DNA of 64,000 nucleotides, taken from contig NZ_QYUL01000004.1 in assembly GCF_003590795.1 (NCBI RefSeq), positions 372,001 to 436,000 on the forward strand, given 5' to 3'. The notes under the pieces were generated by a model. It made no database searches and was not told the origin of the DNA. It was given only the letters and a program-made list of their open reading frames with translations. Of the stretch, positions 41,520 through 50,529 are shown piece by piece. Position 1 is the stretch's first letter, and each line of letters starts with the position of its first letter. The position numbers were made by a program, and so were the translations under genes. The DNA comes from Azospirillum cavernae. Lineage in GTDB: Bacteria; Pseudomonadota; Alphaproteobacteria; Azospirillales; Azospirillaceae.

Positions 41520-42170
41520 GTGACGCTTGACCTCTGGATCCTCTACGCGCTGGCCGCCATCGGCCTGTCCCTGACGCCGGGGCCGAACGGGTTGCTGTCG
41601 CTGACCCACGGCGTGCGCTACGGCTTCAACCGCACCATCGCGACGGTGCTGGGCGGGGTCGTCGGATTCCTGGTTCTGGTCGCGGCGTCGCTGGCCGGGA
41701 TGGGGGCGCTGCTGGCGGCGTCGGAAACCGCCTTCACCATCGCCAAATGGATCGGCGCGGCCTATCTCGTCTATCTCGGCGTCCGTCTGTGGCGGACCCC
41801 CGCCGCCGCCATCAACGCCGACGGGGGGGCCGACGGGGGGGCCGACGGGCAGGCCGAGAGCGGCCCGCGCAACGGTCCGATCCGCCTGTTCGCCGAAGGC
41901 TTTCTGGTCGCGGTGTCGAACCCGAAGGCGTTGATCTTCTTCGCGGCCTTCCTGCCGCAATTCATGATTCCGGGCGCGTCCTTCTGGCTGCAATTCGCCG
42001 TTCTCGGCGGCACCTTCGCCTTCACCGAATTTTGCTATGAGCTGGTGTTGGCCGGAATGGCCCAGCGCATCGCCCCCTGGCTGACCCGCCATGGGCGCGT
42101 GTTCAACCGGATCACCGGCGGCGCCTTCATCGGCATCGGCGGCGTGATGGCGGCGGCCCGCCACAACTGA
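41520..42170 (+). CDS. LysE-family exporter
   Basis: 216-aa membrane protein, RhtB/LysE family, with about six TM helices. The N-terminal SLTPGPNGLLSLTHGVRYG motif is characteristic. It begins at a GTG (41520) with the SD CAGGAGCC. A hydrophilic loop between helices 3 and 4 is lengthened by a 12-bp tandem DNA repeat encoding ADGG. It probably exports amino acids, but the actual substrate is unknown. Confidence 0.88.
   Translation: MTLDLWILYALAAIGLSLTPGPNGLLSLTHGVRYGFNRTIATVLGGVVGFLVLVAASLAGMGALLAASETAFTIAKWIGAAYLVYLGVRLWRTPAAAINADGGADGGADGQAESGPRNGPIRLFAEGFLVAVSNPKALIFFAAFLPQFMIPGASFWLQFAVLGGTFAFTEFCYELVLAGMAQRIAPWLTRHGRVFNRITGGAFIGIGGVMAAARHN
41818..41853 (+). repeat. 12-bp tandem repeat inside the lysE-family gene
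   Basis: GCCGACGGGGGG occurs twice in tandem (41818-41829, 41830-41841), followed by a third variant GCCGACGGGCAG. It encodes (ADGG)2-ADGQ in a loop and is prone to slippage. Confidence 0.8.
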
Positions 42171-42277
42171 CCCGCCCTCACTGCGATTGCGGCGGGGGGA
42201 AAATAATCGTTTTCCGCGACGCGCCCGCCGCGTTACGCTCGCCTCTTCACCCCCCGGCGCGTCGTGAGGAGCCAGGA

Positions 42278-42913
42278 ATGCCGACCACCCTTGTCCATCC
42301 CTGCCCGCCGCTGGCGGACCCCGCCGTCATCGACGCCTTGCGCGGCGCGGCGACGGCGATCATCAGCGACAATCTGCACCGCCTGCCGGGCGCGGGCGGC
42401 CTGCTGCCCCAGCACAAGGGCGGGGCGATGATCGGCACGGCGCTGACGATCAAGACCCGTCCGGGCGACAATCTGGCGATCCACAAGGCGTTGGATCTGG
42501 TGCAGCCGGGGCATGTGTTGGTGGTGGATGGCGGCGGCGACCTGTCGCGCGCGCTGATCGGCGAGATCATTTGCGCCATCGCGCAATCGCGCGGCGCGGC
42601 GGGCGTCGTCATCGACGGCGCGGTGCGCGACATCGCGACGATCCGCGCCGGGGATTTCCCGTGCTTCGCCCGTGGCGTCAACCATCTCGGCCCCTACAAG
42701 GACGGCCCCGGCGCGATCAACGTGCCCGTGTCCATTGGCGGGATGGTGGTTGAGCCGGGCGACATCGTCGTCGGCGACGACGACGGCGTGGTCGCCTTTC
42801 CGCCCGCCAGCGCCGCCGATCTTCTGGTCGCGGTCAAGGCGCAGGAGCGGCGCGAGGCGGAGATCCTGACCAGCATCCGCGAGGGCCGTTACGTCGGGGC
42901 TTACGCGAAGTAG
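42278..42913 (+). CDS. RraA-family protein (possible HMG/CHA aldolase)
   Basis: 211 aa. The RraA/HMG-aldolase fold is recognised by DGGGDLSRALIGEI, an RGAAGVVIDGAVRD motif with the metal/pyruvate-binding Arg-Asp pair, and GDIVVGDDDGVVAFP. Members with these residues are metal-dependent retro-aldolases or oxaloacetate decarboxylases; bona fide RraA proteins lack them. Near protocatechuate-forming genes it might act on 4-carboxy-4-hydroxy-2-oxoadipate, but no ring-cleavage genes are seen in this window. Confidence 0.8.
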   Translation: MPTTLVHPCPPLADPAVIDALRGAATAIISDNLHRLPGAGGLLPQHKGGAMIGTALTIKTRPGDNLAIHKALDLVQPGHVLVVDGGGDLSRALIGEIICAIAQSRGAAGVVIDGAVRDIATIRAGDFPCFARGVNHLGPYKDGPGAINVPVSIGGMVVEPGDIVVGDDDGVVAFPPASAADLLVAVKAQERREAEILTSIREGRYVGAYAK

Positions 42914-43002
42914 GTTCAACTCCCCGCCGCCTGACGTCGGCGCCGCAAGGACAGCGCCCGCCGCGCCATACGAACGCGGGCCTTCCTTGAGGAGAGCGGG
43001 CT

Positions 43003-44346
43003 ATGACCATCGCGGTGGAAGGGACGTCCGGAGCGCCAAAAACAAAGTTTCGCTGGGTCGTCGCCGGTCTGATTTTCATCATCTACGCCATCGCCTCGGC
43101 GGATCGGGCGAACATCGGTTTCGCCATGCCGTTCATCCGCAAAGAATTCGCCATGAGCAACGCGGAGGCGGGCGCGGTGTTGAGCCTGTTCCTCTGGGGT
43201 TATGCGTTGATGCAAATCCCATCGGGCTTCGCCGTCAGCCGATTTGGCGTCCGTCGCCTGTTCTCGGCGGCGATGATCCTCACCTCGCTGTTCACCGGGC
43301 TGGTCGGCGTCGCCGGATCGGTTCTGACGCTGAAGCTCTGCCGCTTCGCTCTGGGCCTCGCCGAGGGGCCATTGCCCATCGGCATCACGACGACGATCAA
43401 CACCTGGTTTCCGCCCCGTGAAAAGGGAACCGCGAGCGGGCTGTTCCTGTCGGCGGTGAAGTTCGGCCCGGTCATCGTGCCGCCGGTCTGCGCCGTCATC
43501 GTGTCGATCTGGGGCTGGCGCGAAATCTTCTTTTTCTGCGCCCTTCCCGGCTTCGTCTTTGCCGCGCTCTGGTACGTTCTGGTGCCGGATCGCCCGTCCG
43601 ACAGCCGTCATTGCTCGGCGGGCGAGATCGCGCACATCGCCGACAAAACCGCCGCCGCCGATCCGGCGACCGGCGAACAACGGGCGCCCCGCTCCTTTCC
43701 GGTGCTGGACCGTTTGATTGGCGCCCGCCGCGTCACGCCGCTGGAAACCACCCGCGACGTGTTCAAGGATTGGAACGTCTGGGGCTGCGCGCTTGGCTAC
43801 AGCTTTCAGATCGGCATCTCCAACGTGCTGCTGGCCTGGATCCCGACCTATCTCCTCACCGTGAAACAGTTTTCGGTGATGGGAACCGGCTTTGTCGCCG
43901 CCGCCCCGTGGGTTGGCGCGGTGGCGGGCAACATCCTGGGCGGCTTTGTGTCGGATCGGGTGTTCAACGGGCGCCGGAAACCCGGCATGCTGTTCTCCGC
44001 CCTGGCGACCAGCGGCACGATGGTCGCGCTCATCAATTCCCCGGCGGACCCGACGGCCTATGGCCTGCTGTTGTTCGCCACCGGATTGCTGCTCAGCATC
44101 GGGTTTTCAGCCTACATGGCCTATCCGATGGCTTTGGCGACCAAACCGGCCTTTCCCGTCACCAGCGCGCTGGTGAACACCGGCGGTCAGATCGGCGGGG
44201 CCAGCGCGCCGCTTCTGGTGGGTCTGCTGCTCGACAGCTATGGATGGGATTCGGTGTTCTTGTTCATGGGGCTTGGCTCTTTGGTCAGCTTCGCGCTGGT
44301 CGCCACCATCGTCGAACCGTCGCCGGATCGGCAAGCGACCGCCTGA
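43003..44346 (+). CDS. MFS transporter, anion:cation symporter type
   Basis: 447 aa with 12 predicted TM helices. Motifs fit the ACS family of sugar-acid and aromatic-acid porters: DRANIGFAMPFIRKEF in helix 1 and the loop GVRRLFSAAMI. A GAGGAGAG SD precedes the ATG. It lies 89 bp after the RraA-like gene and probably imports an organic anion. It may take up the substrate of that aldolase-like enzyme. Confidence 0.85.
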   Translation: MTIAVEGTSGAPKTKFRWVVAGLIFIIYAIASADRANIGFAMPFIRKEFAMSNAEAGAVLSLFLWGYALMQIPSGFAVSRFGVRRLFSAAMILTSLFTGLVGVAGSVLTLKLCRFALGLAEGPLPIGITTTINTWFPPREKGTASGLFLSAVKFGPVIVPPVCAVIVSIWGWREIFFFCALPGFVFAALWYVLVPDRPSDSRHCSAGEIAHIADKTAAADPATGEQRAPRSFPVLDRLIGARRVTPLETTRDVFKDWNVWGCALGYSFQIGISNVLLAWIPTYLLTVKQFSVMGTGFVAAAPWVGAVAGNILGGFVSDRVFNGRRKPGMLFSALATSGTMVALINSPADPTAYGLLLFATGLLLSIGFSAYMAYPMALATKPAFPVTSALVNTGGQIGGASAPLLVGLLLDSYGWDSVFLFMGLGSLVSFALVATIVEPSPDRQATA

Positions 44347-44380
44347 ACGACCCGACCGCAAGGGGCTTGCTGGCCGCGCG

Positions 44381-45781
44381 TCACACCACGACGCGCAGCA
44401 GCAACCCGGCGAGGGCGCAGGCGGCCAAGGTCGGAATCATCCCAACCTTGAAACGGAAGACCGCCAGCAGCGCGGCGGCGGTCAGCAGCGCCGAGGCCGG
44501 ATCCAGGCTGTCCAACACCGGAACGTCCAGACGGACGCCGCCGAACCGCAAGGGACGCAGCTCGCGAAACAGCGTGTGCAGGCTGAACCAGATGGCGAGG
44601 TTCAGGATCACGCCGACCACGGCGGCGGTGATCGCCGTCAACGCCGCCGACAGCGTCCGGTTGCCGCGCAGCGCCTCGACGAAGGGCGCGCCCAGAAAGA
44701 TCCACAGAAAGCAGGGAACGAACGTCACCCAGGTGGTCAGCAGCCCGGCCAACGTCCCCGCCAACAGCGGCGGCAGACCGCCCGGATCGCGAAACCCCGC
44801 CATGAAGCCGACGAACTGCACCACCATGATGAGCGGCCCCGGCGTGGTTTCCGCCATGCCCAGCCCGTCCAGCATCTCGCCGGGCCGCAGCCAGCCATAA
44901 TTGTCCACCGCCTGTTGCGCGACATAGGCGAGCACGGCGTAGGCGCCGCCAAACGTCACCACCGCCATTTGCGAGAAGAAGACGGCGACCCGGCTGTAGG
45001 TGTCCGCCGGGCCGAAGGCGACCAGCAACGCGGCGACCGGCAGCAGCCACAGCGCCAGACAAACGCCCGACACCCGCAGCGACCAGCCCAGATTGGGCCG
45101 CGCGTGGGCGGGGGTTTCCGATCCCAGCAAGGATTGGGAATCCTCCACCCTGTGGGCGAATGTGGCGTGACCGCCGCCGCCCTGAAAGGCCGACAGGCCA
45201 AGCCGACCGCCGACCAGGCCAATCAGACCCGCCGCCGCGATGATGAGGGGAAAGGGCGTGTCGAACAGGAAAATCCCGATGAAGGACAGGGCGGCGACGG
45301 CCATCATCGTCCGGTTCTTCAGCGCCCGCTTGCCAACCCGCGTCACCGCGTCCAGCACCACGGCCAAAACCGCCGCCTTCAGCCCGAAGAACAGCCCCTC
45401 GACCATCGGGACCTTGCCCAACAGGGCGTAGGCCCAGCTCAAGGCCATGATGGCGACCACGCCGGGCAGCACGAATAGGATCCCGGCGATCAACCCGCCC
45501 GCCGTTCGGTTGGTCAGCCAGCCGATGTAAACCGCCAATTGCTGGGCTTCCGGGCCGGGCAGCAGCATGCAGTAATTCAGGGCGTGGAGAAACCGCTCCT
45601 CGCCGATCCAGCGCTTTTCCTCGACAATGATCCGGTGCATCACGGCGATCTGTCCGGCCGGACCGCCAAAGCTGAGCGCGGCGACCCGCGCCCAGACGCG
45701 CGTCGCCTCGCCAAGGCTGACCGGCCCCCCCGGCCGCTCGGTCGCGGACAGGCCGCCCGCTTCCTTGCTGTCCGCCGTCAT
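44381..45781 (-). CDS. chrA: Chromate transporter, long-chain ChrA (CHR family)
   Basis: 466-aa membrane protein made of two homologous CHR domains. The first has ALSFGGPAGQIAVMHR and LLPGPEAQQLAVYIGWL; the second has VTFGGAYAVLAYVAQQ and TTPGPLIMVVQFVGF. CHR proteins export chromate, although some move sulfate. The start at 45781 is chosen because AAGAGGATGGAG provides an SD; an ATG at 45790 has no spacing. It is convergent with the MFS gene. No ChrB regulator is nearby. Confidence 0.9.
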   Translation of the reverse strand: MTADSKEAGGLSATERPGGPVSLGEATRVWARVAALSFGGPAGQIAVMHRIIVEEKRWIGEERFLHALNYCMLLPGPEAQQLAVYIGWLTNRTAGGLIAGILFVLPGVVAIMALSWAYALLGKVPMVEGLFFGLKAAVLAVVLDAVTRVGKRALKNRTMMAVAALSFIGIFLFDTPFPLIIAAAGLIGLVGGRLGLSAFQGGGGHATFAHRVEDSQSLLGSETPAHARPNLGWSLRVSGVCLALWLLPVAALLVAFGPADTYSRVAVFFSQMAVVTFGGAYAVLAYVAQQAVDNYGWLRPGEMLDGLGMAETTPGPLIMVVQFVGFMAGFRDPGGLPPLLAGTLAGLLTTWVTFVPCFLWIFLGAPFVEALRGNRTLSAALTAITAAVVGVILNLAIWFSLHTLFRELRPLRFGGVRLDVPVLDSLDPASALLTAAALLAVFRFKVGMIPTLAACALAGLLLRVVV

Positions 45782-46001
45782 GCTCTCCATCCTCTTTTGA
45801 TTTTTTGGTTCCCGAAGGGGGGCGGGACCATCCCGCCGTCTCCTCCCGACCGAACATACGTTCCTTCCGGTCAATGTCGTGGATGAATCTCGGCGAGCGC
45901 AATCGGAGGCGGCTTGCGGAAAGCCGTCACGCGGTCTGTGCGTCGCCCGAGCAATCGTCTACAACGCTGGCAACGTCGTCCTCATTAGGAGAGTCCTTCC
46001 C

Positions 46002-46913
46002 ATGCCGGGATCCACCATGCCGGTGCTGAACGCCGACCAGACCGCCGCCCTTCTGCCCTTCGGGCCGTTGTGCCGGATTCTGGCCGACACGGCGCGCGAT
46101 TACGCCGCCGGGCGCATCACCGCCCCGGAGCGGCAGGTGTTGCCGCTGCCGTTGGACGGCGTGCTGCTGTCGATGCCCGCCACCGCGTCGGACATCGCCA
46201 TTCACAAGCTGGTCAACGTCTGCCCGGCCAACGGCGCGCGCGGGCTGCCGACCATTCACGGCGTGGTCAGCCTGTTCGACGCCGCCACCGGCGCGCCGCT
46301 GATGGTGCTGGACGGGCCGACCGTCACCGGGCGGCGGACCGCCGCCGTCTCCCTGCTGGCCATCCAGACCTTGGCGCCGCAGCCGGTGTCGCACGTCGCG
46401 TTGATCGGCGCGGGCAAGCAGACCGCCAGCCACATCGAGGCGCTCGCCGCCCTGCATCCCGGTCTCCGGGTCGACGTCCACGCCCGCAGCCTGGACGCCG
46501 CCGCCGCCTTCGTCGCCCGTCAGGGTGAAACGGGTTTGGATCTGCGCCCCGCCTACGGCCCGGTCGATGCCGCCGCCCAAGTCGTCATCGCGCTGACCAC
46601 CAGCCGCAGCCCGGTGTATGACGAACAGCCGCGCCCGGATCGCCTGTTGATCGGCGTCGGCGCCTTCAAGCCGGAGATGGCGGAGTTTGGCGCGGTCCCG
46701 GTTCTGGGCAGCGCGGTTTTCGTCGATGACCCGGCGGGCGGGCGGCACGAGGCGGGCGACCTGATCCAGGCCGGTTTCGATTGGACCAAGGTCCACTCCC
46801 TGGCCGACGCGCTGGACGGCGCCGCCCCCGACGCGCCGCGCCTGTTCAAAAGCGTGGGCTGCGCCGCCTGGGATCTCGCCGCCGCCCGCTGCGCCCTGGC
46901 GCAGCGTGGCTGA
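46002..46913 (+). CDS. Ornithine cyclodeaminase/pyrroline-2-carboxylate reductase family protein
   Basis: 303 aa from the ATG at 46002, which has an AGGAGAG SD at 45987; an in-frame extension upstream lies over the promoter of chrA. It is a mu-crystallin/OCD-fold NAD(P)H enzyme with the Rossmann motif VALIGAGKQTASHIEAL. The start MPVLNADQTAALLPF resembles bacterial delta-1-pyrroline-2-carboxylate reductases (LhpI-like) used in hydroxyproline, lysine or D-proline metabolism. Neighbours give no further clue. Confidence 0.8.
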   Translation: MPGSTMPVLNADQTAALLPFGPLCRILADTARDYAAGRITAPERQVLPLPLDGVLLSMPATASDIAIHKLVNVCPANGARGLPTIHGVVSLFDAATGAPLMVLDGPTVTGRRTAAVSLLAIQTLAPQPVSHVALIGAGKQTASHIEALAALHPGLRVDVHARSLDAAAAFVARQGETGLDLRPAYGPVDAAAQVVIALTTSRSPVYDEQPRPDRLLIGVGAFKPEMAEFGAVPVLGSAVFVDDPAGGRHEAGDLIQAGFDWTKVHSLADALDGAAPDAPRLFKSVGCAAWDLAAARCALAQRG

Positions 46914-46922
46914 CCAAACGCC

Positions 46923-47621
46923 TCAATCCGGCGCGCGCAAGCGATAGCCGACGCCGGTTTCGGTCAGGATGTGGTGGGGACGCTCGGGATCGGGTTCGAT
47001 CTTCTGGCGCAGTTGGCGGATGTAGATCCGCAGATACTGAACATCGGTGTCCCCGCCCCACACCTCTTTCAAGATGAAGCGGTGGGTCAGCACCTTCCCC
47101 GCATGCGCCACCAGAATGCGCAACAGGTCGTATTCGCGCGGCGACAGCTTCACCTCCGCCCCCTGCGCCGTCACGATCCGGCGCACCAGATCGACCGTCA
47201 AGGCGCCGCTGCGGAAGACGGGCCGTTCGCCCTGCTGTTGCAGCTTGTGGCGCATGGCGGCGCGGAGGCGGGCCAGCAGCTCATCGACGCCGAAGGGCTT
47301 GGTCACGTAATCATCGGCGCCAAGATCCAGCGCCTCGACCTTCCCCGCCTCGTCCGCCCGGCTCGACAGCACGATGATGGGCAGGGTCGCGCCGCCGCCG
47401 CGCAGGCGGCGGATGACCTCCAGCCCGTCCATCCCCGGCAAACCGAGATCGAGCACCAGAACGTCCGGCGACATCCGTCGCACCTCGTCCAGCGCCTTCA
47501 CGCCATCCTCGGCCTCGACAATGTCGTAACCCTGGGCCGTCAGGCTGGTGCGCAGGAAGCGCCGGATCGGCGGTTCGTCATCGACGATCAGCACGCGCAG
47601 GGGGGCGGCTTCGGATTTCAC
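46923..47621 (-). CDS. kdpE: Response regulator KdpE
   Basis: 232-aa OmpR/PhoB-type regulator that activates kdpFABC under potassium limitation. The receiver domain has VDDEPPIRRFLRTSL and the phospho-acceptor Asp in VLVLDLGLPGMDG. The C-terminal winged helix has LSPREYDLLRILVAH and HILTETGVGYRL. It overlaps the upstream kdpD frame by ATGA (47618-47621). Last gene of the kdp operon. Confidence 0.96.
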   Translation of the reverse strand: MKSEAAPLRVLIVDDEPPIRRFLRTSLTAQGYDIVEAEDGVKALDEVRRMSPDVLVLDLGLPGMDGLEVIRRLRGGGATLPIIVLSSRADEAGKVEALDLGADDYVTKPFGVDELLARLRAAMRHKLQQQGERPVFRSGALTVDLVRRIVTAQGAEVKLSPREYDLLRILVAHAGKVLTHRFILKEVWGGDTDVQYLRIYIRQLRQKIEPDPERPHHILTETGVGYRLRAPD

Positions 47622-49381
47622 AGCGGCGTCTCCTCCAACCGGGGCAGGGCTGTGGCTTCGGGCAGGGTCAGGGTGAAGACCGCGCCGCTGCGGTCGCGGC
47701 GGTTGGCGGCGGTGATGGTCCCGCCCATCGCCTCGACAAAGCCCCGGCAGATCGCCAGCCCAAGCCCGGTGCCCGCGCGCTGCCGGTCCTGGGCGTGGAC
47801 ACGATAGAACTTGTCGAAGATGCGTTCCACGTCTTCAGGCGGAATCCCGTCGCCCTCGTCCAACACCTCGACCCGCACCCGCCCCGGTTCCGCGCGGGCG
47901 CGCACGGTGATGAGCGACCCGGCGGGGGCGTATTTGCCCGCGTTGTCCAGCAGGTTGAACAACGCCTGTTCAAACAGCACCGCGTCGATCTCCACCATCG
48001 GCAGATCGGCGGCGAGATCCATCGTCACCCGATGCCCGGCCAGGATGCGCCCGACCCGCTCCAACGCGCTGCCGACCACCTCCGACAGATCGACCGCGTC
48101 GGCGCGCGGGCGGATCGCCCCGGATTCCAAGCGCGTCATGTCCAACAGATTGGCGATGAAGCGGTTCAGCCGCTCCGCCTCCTCCTGGATCGTCGAGGTC
48201 AACTCCAGCCGCGCCGCGTCGTCGAGCATCGGCCCGTAGCTCTTCAGGCTGGTCGCCGAGCCGAGGATGGAGGCGAGCGGCGTGCGCAGATCATGGGAGA
48301 TCGAGGTCAACAGGGCCGACCGCAGCCGTTCGGTTTCCGCCGCCAGCTTGGCCCGGTCCACATCCTCGGCCAGCGTCACCCGCTCGATGGCCAGCGCGGC
48401 CTGGTCGATCAGGGCGTCGAGCAAGCGGCGCTGGTCGGGCGTCAGAAAGCTGCCGGTCCGCGCGCCGGCGCCGCCGGTGTCGATGCCGACGACGCCGACC
48501 AGCCCACGCCCGGTGCGCATCGGCAAAAACAGCCATTTGGCGCCGGGCAGCGTGTCGGCCCCCCGGCCCGTCGGGCGGTTGTTTTCCCAGGCCCAGATCG
48601 CGGCGGCCAGATCGGCGTCCTCGATCACGTCCTCCGGCGGGTATCCGGCGCGGACGGCGACGCTTTCCCCCTCCGGCAACAGCAACACGACATGGACCTT
48701 CAGCATGGCGGCGATCTGATAGGCGGTGGCCCACAGCAGATCGTCCATGGTGATGACCCCGGCCAGCTTGCGGCTGAACAGATAGAGATCCTCGGTGGTC
48801 TTGACCCGCGCCCGCGCCGTCACCGCCTGCGCCCGCACCCGCGCGGTCAGATTGCTGGCGATCACCGCGACCACGGCGAAGACGAACAGAGCGACGATGT
48901 TCTCGGGATCGGAAATGGTGAAGGTGTAGAGCGGCGGCAGGAAGAAGTAATTGAAGGCCAGCACGCTGACGACGCTGGCGTAGAGCGACGGGGCCAACCC
49001 GCCGGTGACGGCGCTGGCCAGCACGGCGGTTAAGAAGACCAGCGCCATGTTGTTGAGCGCCAACACCCGGTGCAGCACATGGCCCACCCCCAGCGCCGCC
49101 GCGACATAGCCGGTGGCGGCGACGTAGGGCCACCACAAGAAGGTCTCGCGGCCCGACGGCGCGGTCTTGACCGTTTTGGGCGGGATCGGGTCGCCGGAAT
49201 TGGCGGCGATCACATGCACGCTGATGTCGCCCGCCCGGCGGATCAGGCTGTGCGCCACCGACCCGCGCAGCAATTCCGACCAGCGCGAGCGCCGGGATTT
49301 GGCGATGACGAGGTGGGTGACGTTGTTGGCGCGCGCGTGTTCGACGACGGTTTCGGCCACGTCGCGGCCGGGCGCCGTCAC
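47618..49381 (-). CDS. kdpD: KdpD, C-terminal part (end of Usp domain, 4 TM, GAF, histidine kinase)
   Basis: Open frame of 587 codons from a GTG at 49381. It starts in the middle of the Usp-like domain (TAPGRDVAETVVEHARANNV), then has four TM helices, a GAF-like segment, the HisKA H-box SISHDLRTPLASILGS, the N-box NLLDNAGKYAP and G-boxes DEGDGIPPEDV/GTGLGLAIC. It has no N-terminal KdpD sensor domain of its own. It continues exactly where the preceding frame stops, in the -1 frame, after a seven-G run, so it is the second half of a split kdpD. Translation could start at the GTG or by -1 frameshift. Confidence 0.9.
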   Translation of the reverse strand: MTAPGRDVAETVVEHARANNVTHLVIAKSRRSRWSELLRGSVAHSLIRRAGDISVHVIAANSGDPIPPKTVKTAPSGRETFLWWPYVAATGYVAAALGVGHVLHRVLALNNMALVFLTAVLASAVTGGLAPSLYASVVSVLAFNYFFLPPLYTFTISDPENIVALFVFAVVAVIASNLTARVRAQAVTARARVKTTEDLYLFSRKLAGVITMDDLLWATAYQIAAMLKVHVVLLLPEGESVAVRAGYPPEDVIEDADLAAAIWAWENNRPTGRGADTLPGAKWLFLPMRTGRGLVGVVGIDTGGAGARTGSFLTPDQRRLLDALIDQAALAIERVTLAEDVDRAKLAAETERLRSALLTSISHDLRTPLASILGSATSLKSYGPMLDDAARLELTSTIQEEAERLNRFIANLLDMTRLESGAIRPRADAVDLSEVVGSALERVGRILAGHRVTMDLAADLPMVEIDAVLFEQALFNLLDNAGKYAPAGSLITVRARAEPGRVRVEVLDEGDGIPPEDVERIFDKFYRVHAQDRQRAGTGLGLAICRGFVEAMGGTITAANRRDRSGAVFTLTLPEATALPRLEETPL

Positions 49382-50331
49382 CGCCTCCCCCCCAAGCGTT
49401 CGACCAGACGCAGGGTGTCGGCGATGCGGTCGCGTTCGGCCTCGGTCAGGCGCAGGGCGCGGCTGGTTTCGACATGGATCGCCCCCCAGCGCGCGCGCAG
49501 CCGTTCGGCCTGTCGGCGGGCGTAGCGGACCAGCGCCGCGCCGGTGGCGTCCTCGTTGACGCAGACCAGCAGCCGCTCCCCCGCCGCCCAGGGGCCGGAA
49601 ATCGCGTTCGCCTGCATGTGGGTGAGCAGTTGCTCGTCCACCCGCTCCGCCGTGCGGCGCAGGGCCAGCTCGCGCAGCGCGGTGAGGTTGCCGGGCGAGA
49701 AGTAATGGCGGATCGCCCGTTCCGCCGTGCGCGGGACATAGACCTTGCCCTGCTGAAGCCGCTGGATCAGGTCGTCCGGCGTGATGTCGATGACTTCGAT
49801 GTCGTCGGCGCGGTCCACGATGGAATCCGGCACGGTTTCCCGCACGCGGACGCGGGTGATCTTGGCGACGACGTCGTTCAGGCTTTCGACATGCTGGATG
49901 TTCAAGGTGCTGTAGACGTCGATTCCGGCGGCCAACAGTTCCTCGACGTCCAGATACCGCTTGGCGTGGCGGGAGCCGGGAGCGTTGGTGTGGGCCAACT
50001 CGTCCACCAATACGATCTTGGGCCGCCGGGCGAGGATGGCGTCGAGGTCCATCTCGTCAAGCAGGCGGTCCTTGTAGTCGATCTGGCGGCGCGGAACGAC
50101 CTCCAGCCCCGCCACCAGGGCTTCGGTTTCCCGCCGTCCGTGGGTTTCCACCACGCCGACCACGATGTCGATGCCTTCCCGGCGCTTGGCCTGGGCGGTT
50201 TGCAGCATCTCAAAGGTTTTGCCGACGCCGGGGGCGGCGCCCAGAAAGATTTTGAGGCGCCCACGCTCCTCCCGCGCCGCCTGACGCAGCAGCGCGTCGG
50301 GCGATGGTCGGTTGTCGCGCTCCTCAGTCAT
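49378..50331 (-). CDS. kdpD: KdpD, N-terminal part (KdpD sensor domain and first half of Usp)
   Basis: 317-codon frame from the ATG at 50331. It contains the KdpD domain with the Walker A-like GAAPGVGKT, ETHGRRETEALV and VDELAHTNAPGSRHAKRYLDV, and the beginning of the Usp domain (ERLLVCVNEDATGAALVR). It runs off as LVERLGGRR-stop at 49378, while the expected continuation LGGEAVTAPGRD lies in the -1 frame. Both pieces together have the length of one KdpD (E. coli 894 aa). Detects low potassium and signals to KdpE. Confidence 0.9.
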   Translation of the reverse strand: MTEERDNRPSPDALLRQAAREERGRLKIFLGAAPGVGKTFEMLQTAQAKRREGIDIVVGVVETHGRRETEALVAGLEVVPRRQIDYKDRLLDEMDLDAILARRPKIVLVDELAHTNAPGSRHAKRYLDVEELLAAGIDVYSTLNIQHVESLNDVVAKITRVRVRETVPDSIVDRADDIEVIDITPDDLIQRLQQGKVYVPRTAERAIRHYFSPGNLTALRELALRRTAERVDEQLLTHMQANAISGPWAAGERLLVCVNEDATGAALVRYARRQAERLRARWGAIHVETSRALRLTEAERDRIADTLRLVERLGGRR

Positions 50332-50384
50332 CCGGCGGCGTCCTCCCCCATGCGATTCTTCATTCCCAAGCGTCGCTGCGCTGG

Positions 50385-50509
50385 CGCGTCGGCCCCCTCC
50401 CCGACCCTCCCCCGCTCACGCGGGAGAGGGAGCTTGGAGCCTTGTCGGCCTGAGGCGGAGTTCCCTCTCCCGCAAAGCGGGGGAGGGTTAGGGAGGGGGC
50501 GACGCGCGC
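50385..50509. repeat. About 125-bp palindromic repeat (MITE/BIME-like) in the kdpC-kdpD gap
   Basis: Outer arms of about 30 bp (CGCGTCGGCCCCCTCCC near 50386 and its mirrored partner ending near 50507) enclose two smaller hairpins, CCCTCCCCCGC...GCGGGAGAGGG and CCCTCTCCCGCAAAGCGGGGGAGGG. It shares its core with the repeats at 8830 and 11951. It interrupts the operon between kdpC and kdpD and could attenuate kdpDE. Confidence 0.75.
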
Positions 50510-50529
50510 GCAAACCTCTGCGCATCTGC

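Noticed and set aside
47618..50331. Reading kdpD as two independently evolved genes (separate sensor and kinase)
   Set aside because: The break is in the middle of the Usp domain and the -1 frame continues the KdpD sequence exactly; a single gene broken at a seven-G run explains it better. Kept as a finding.
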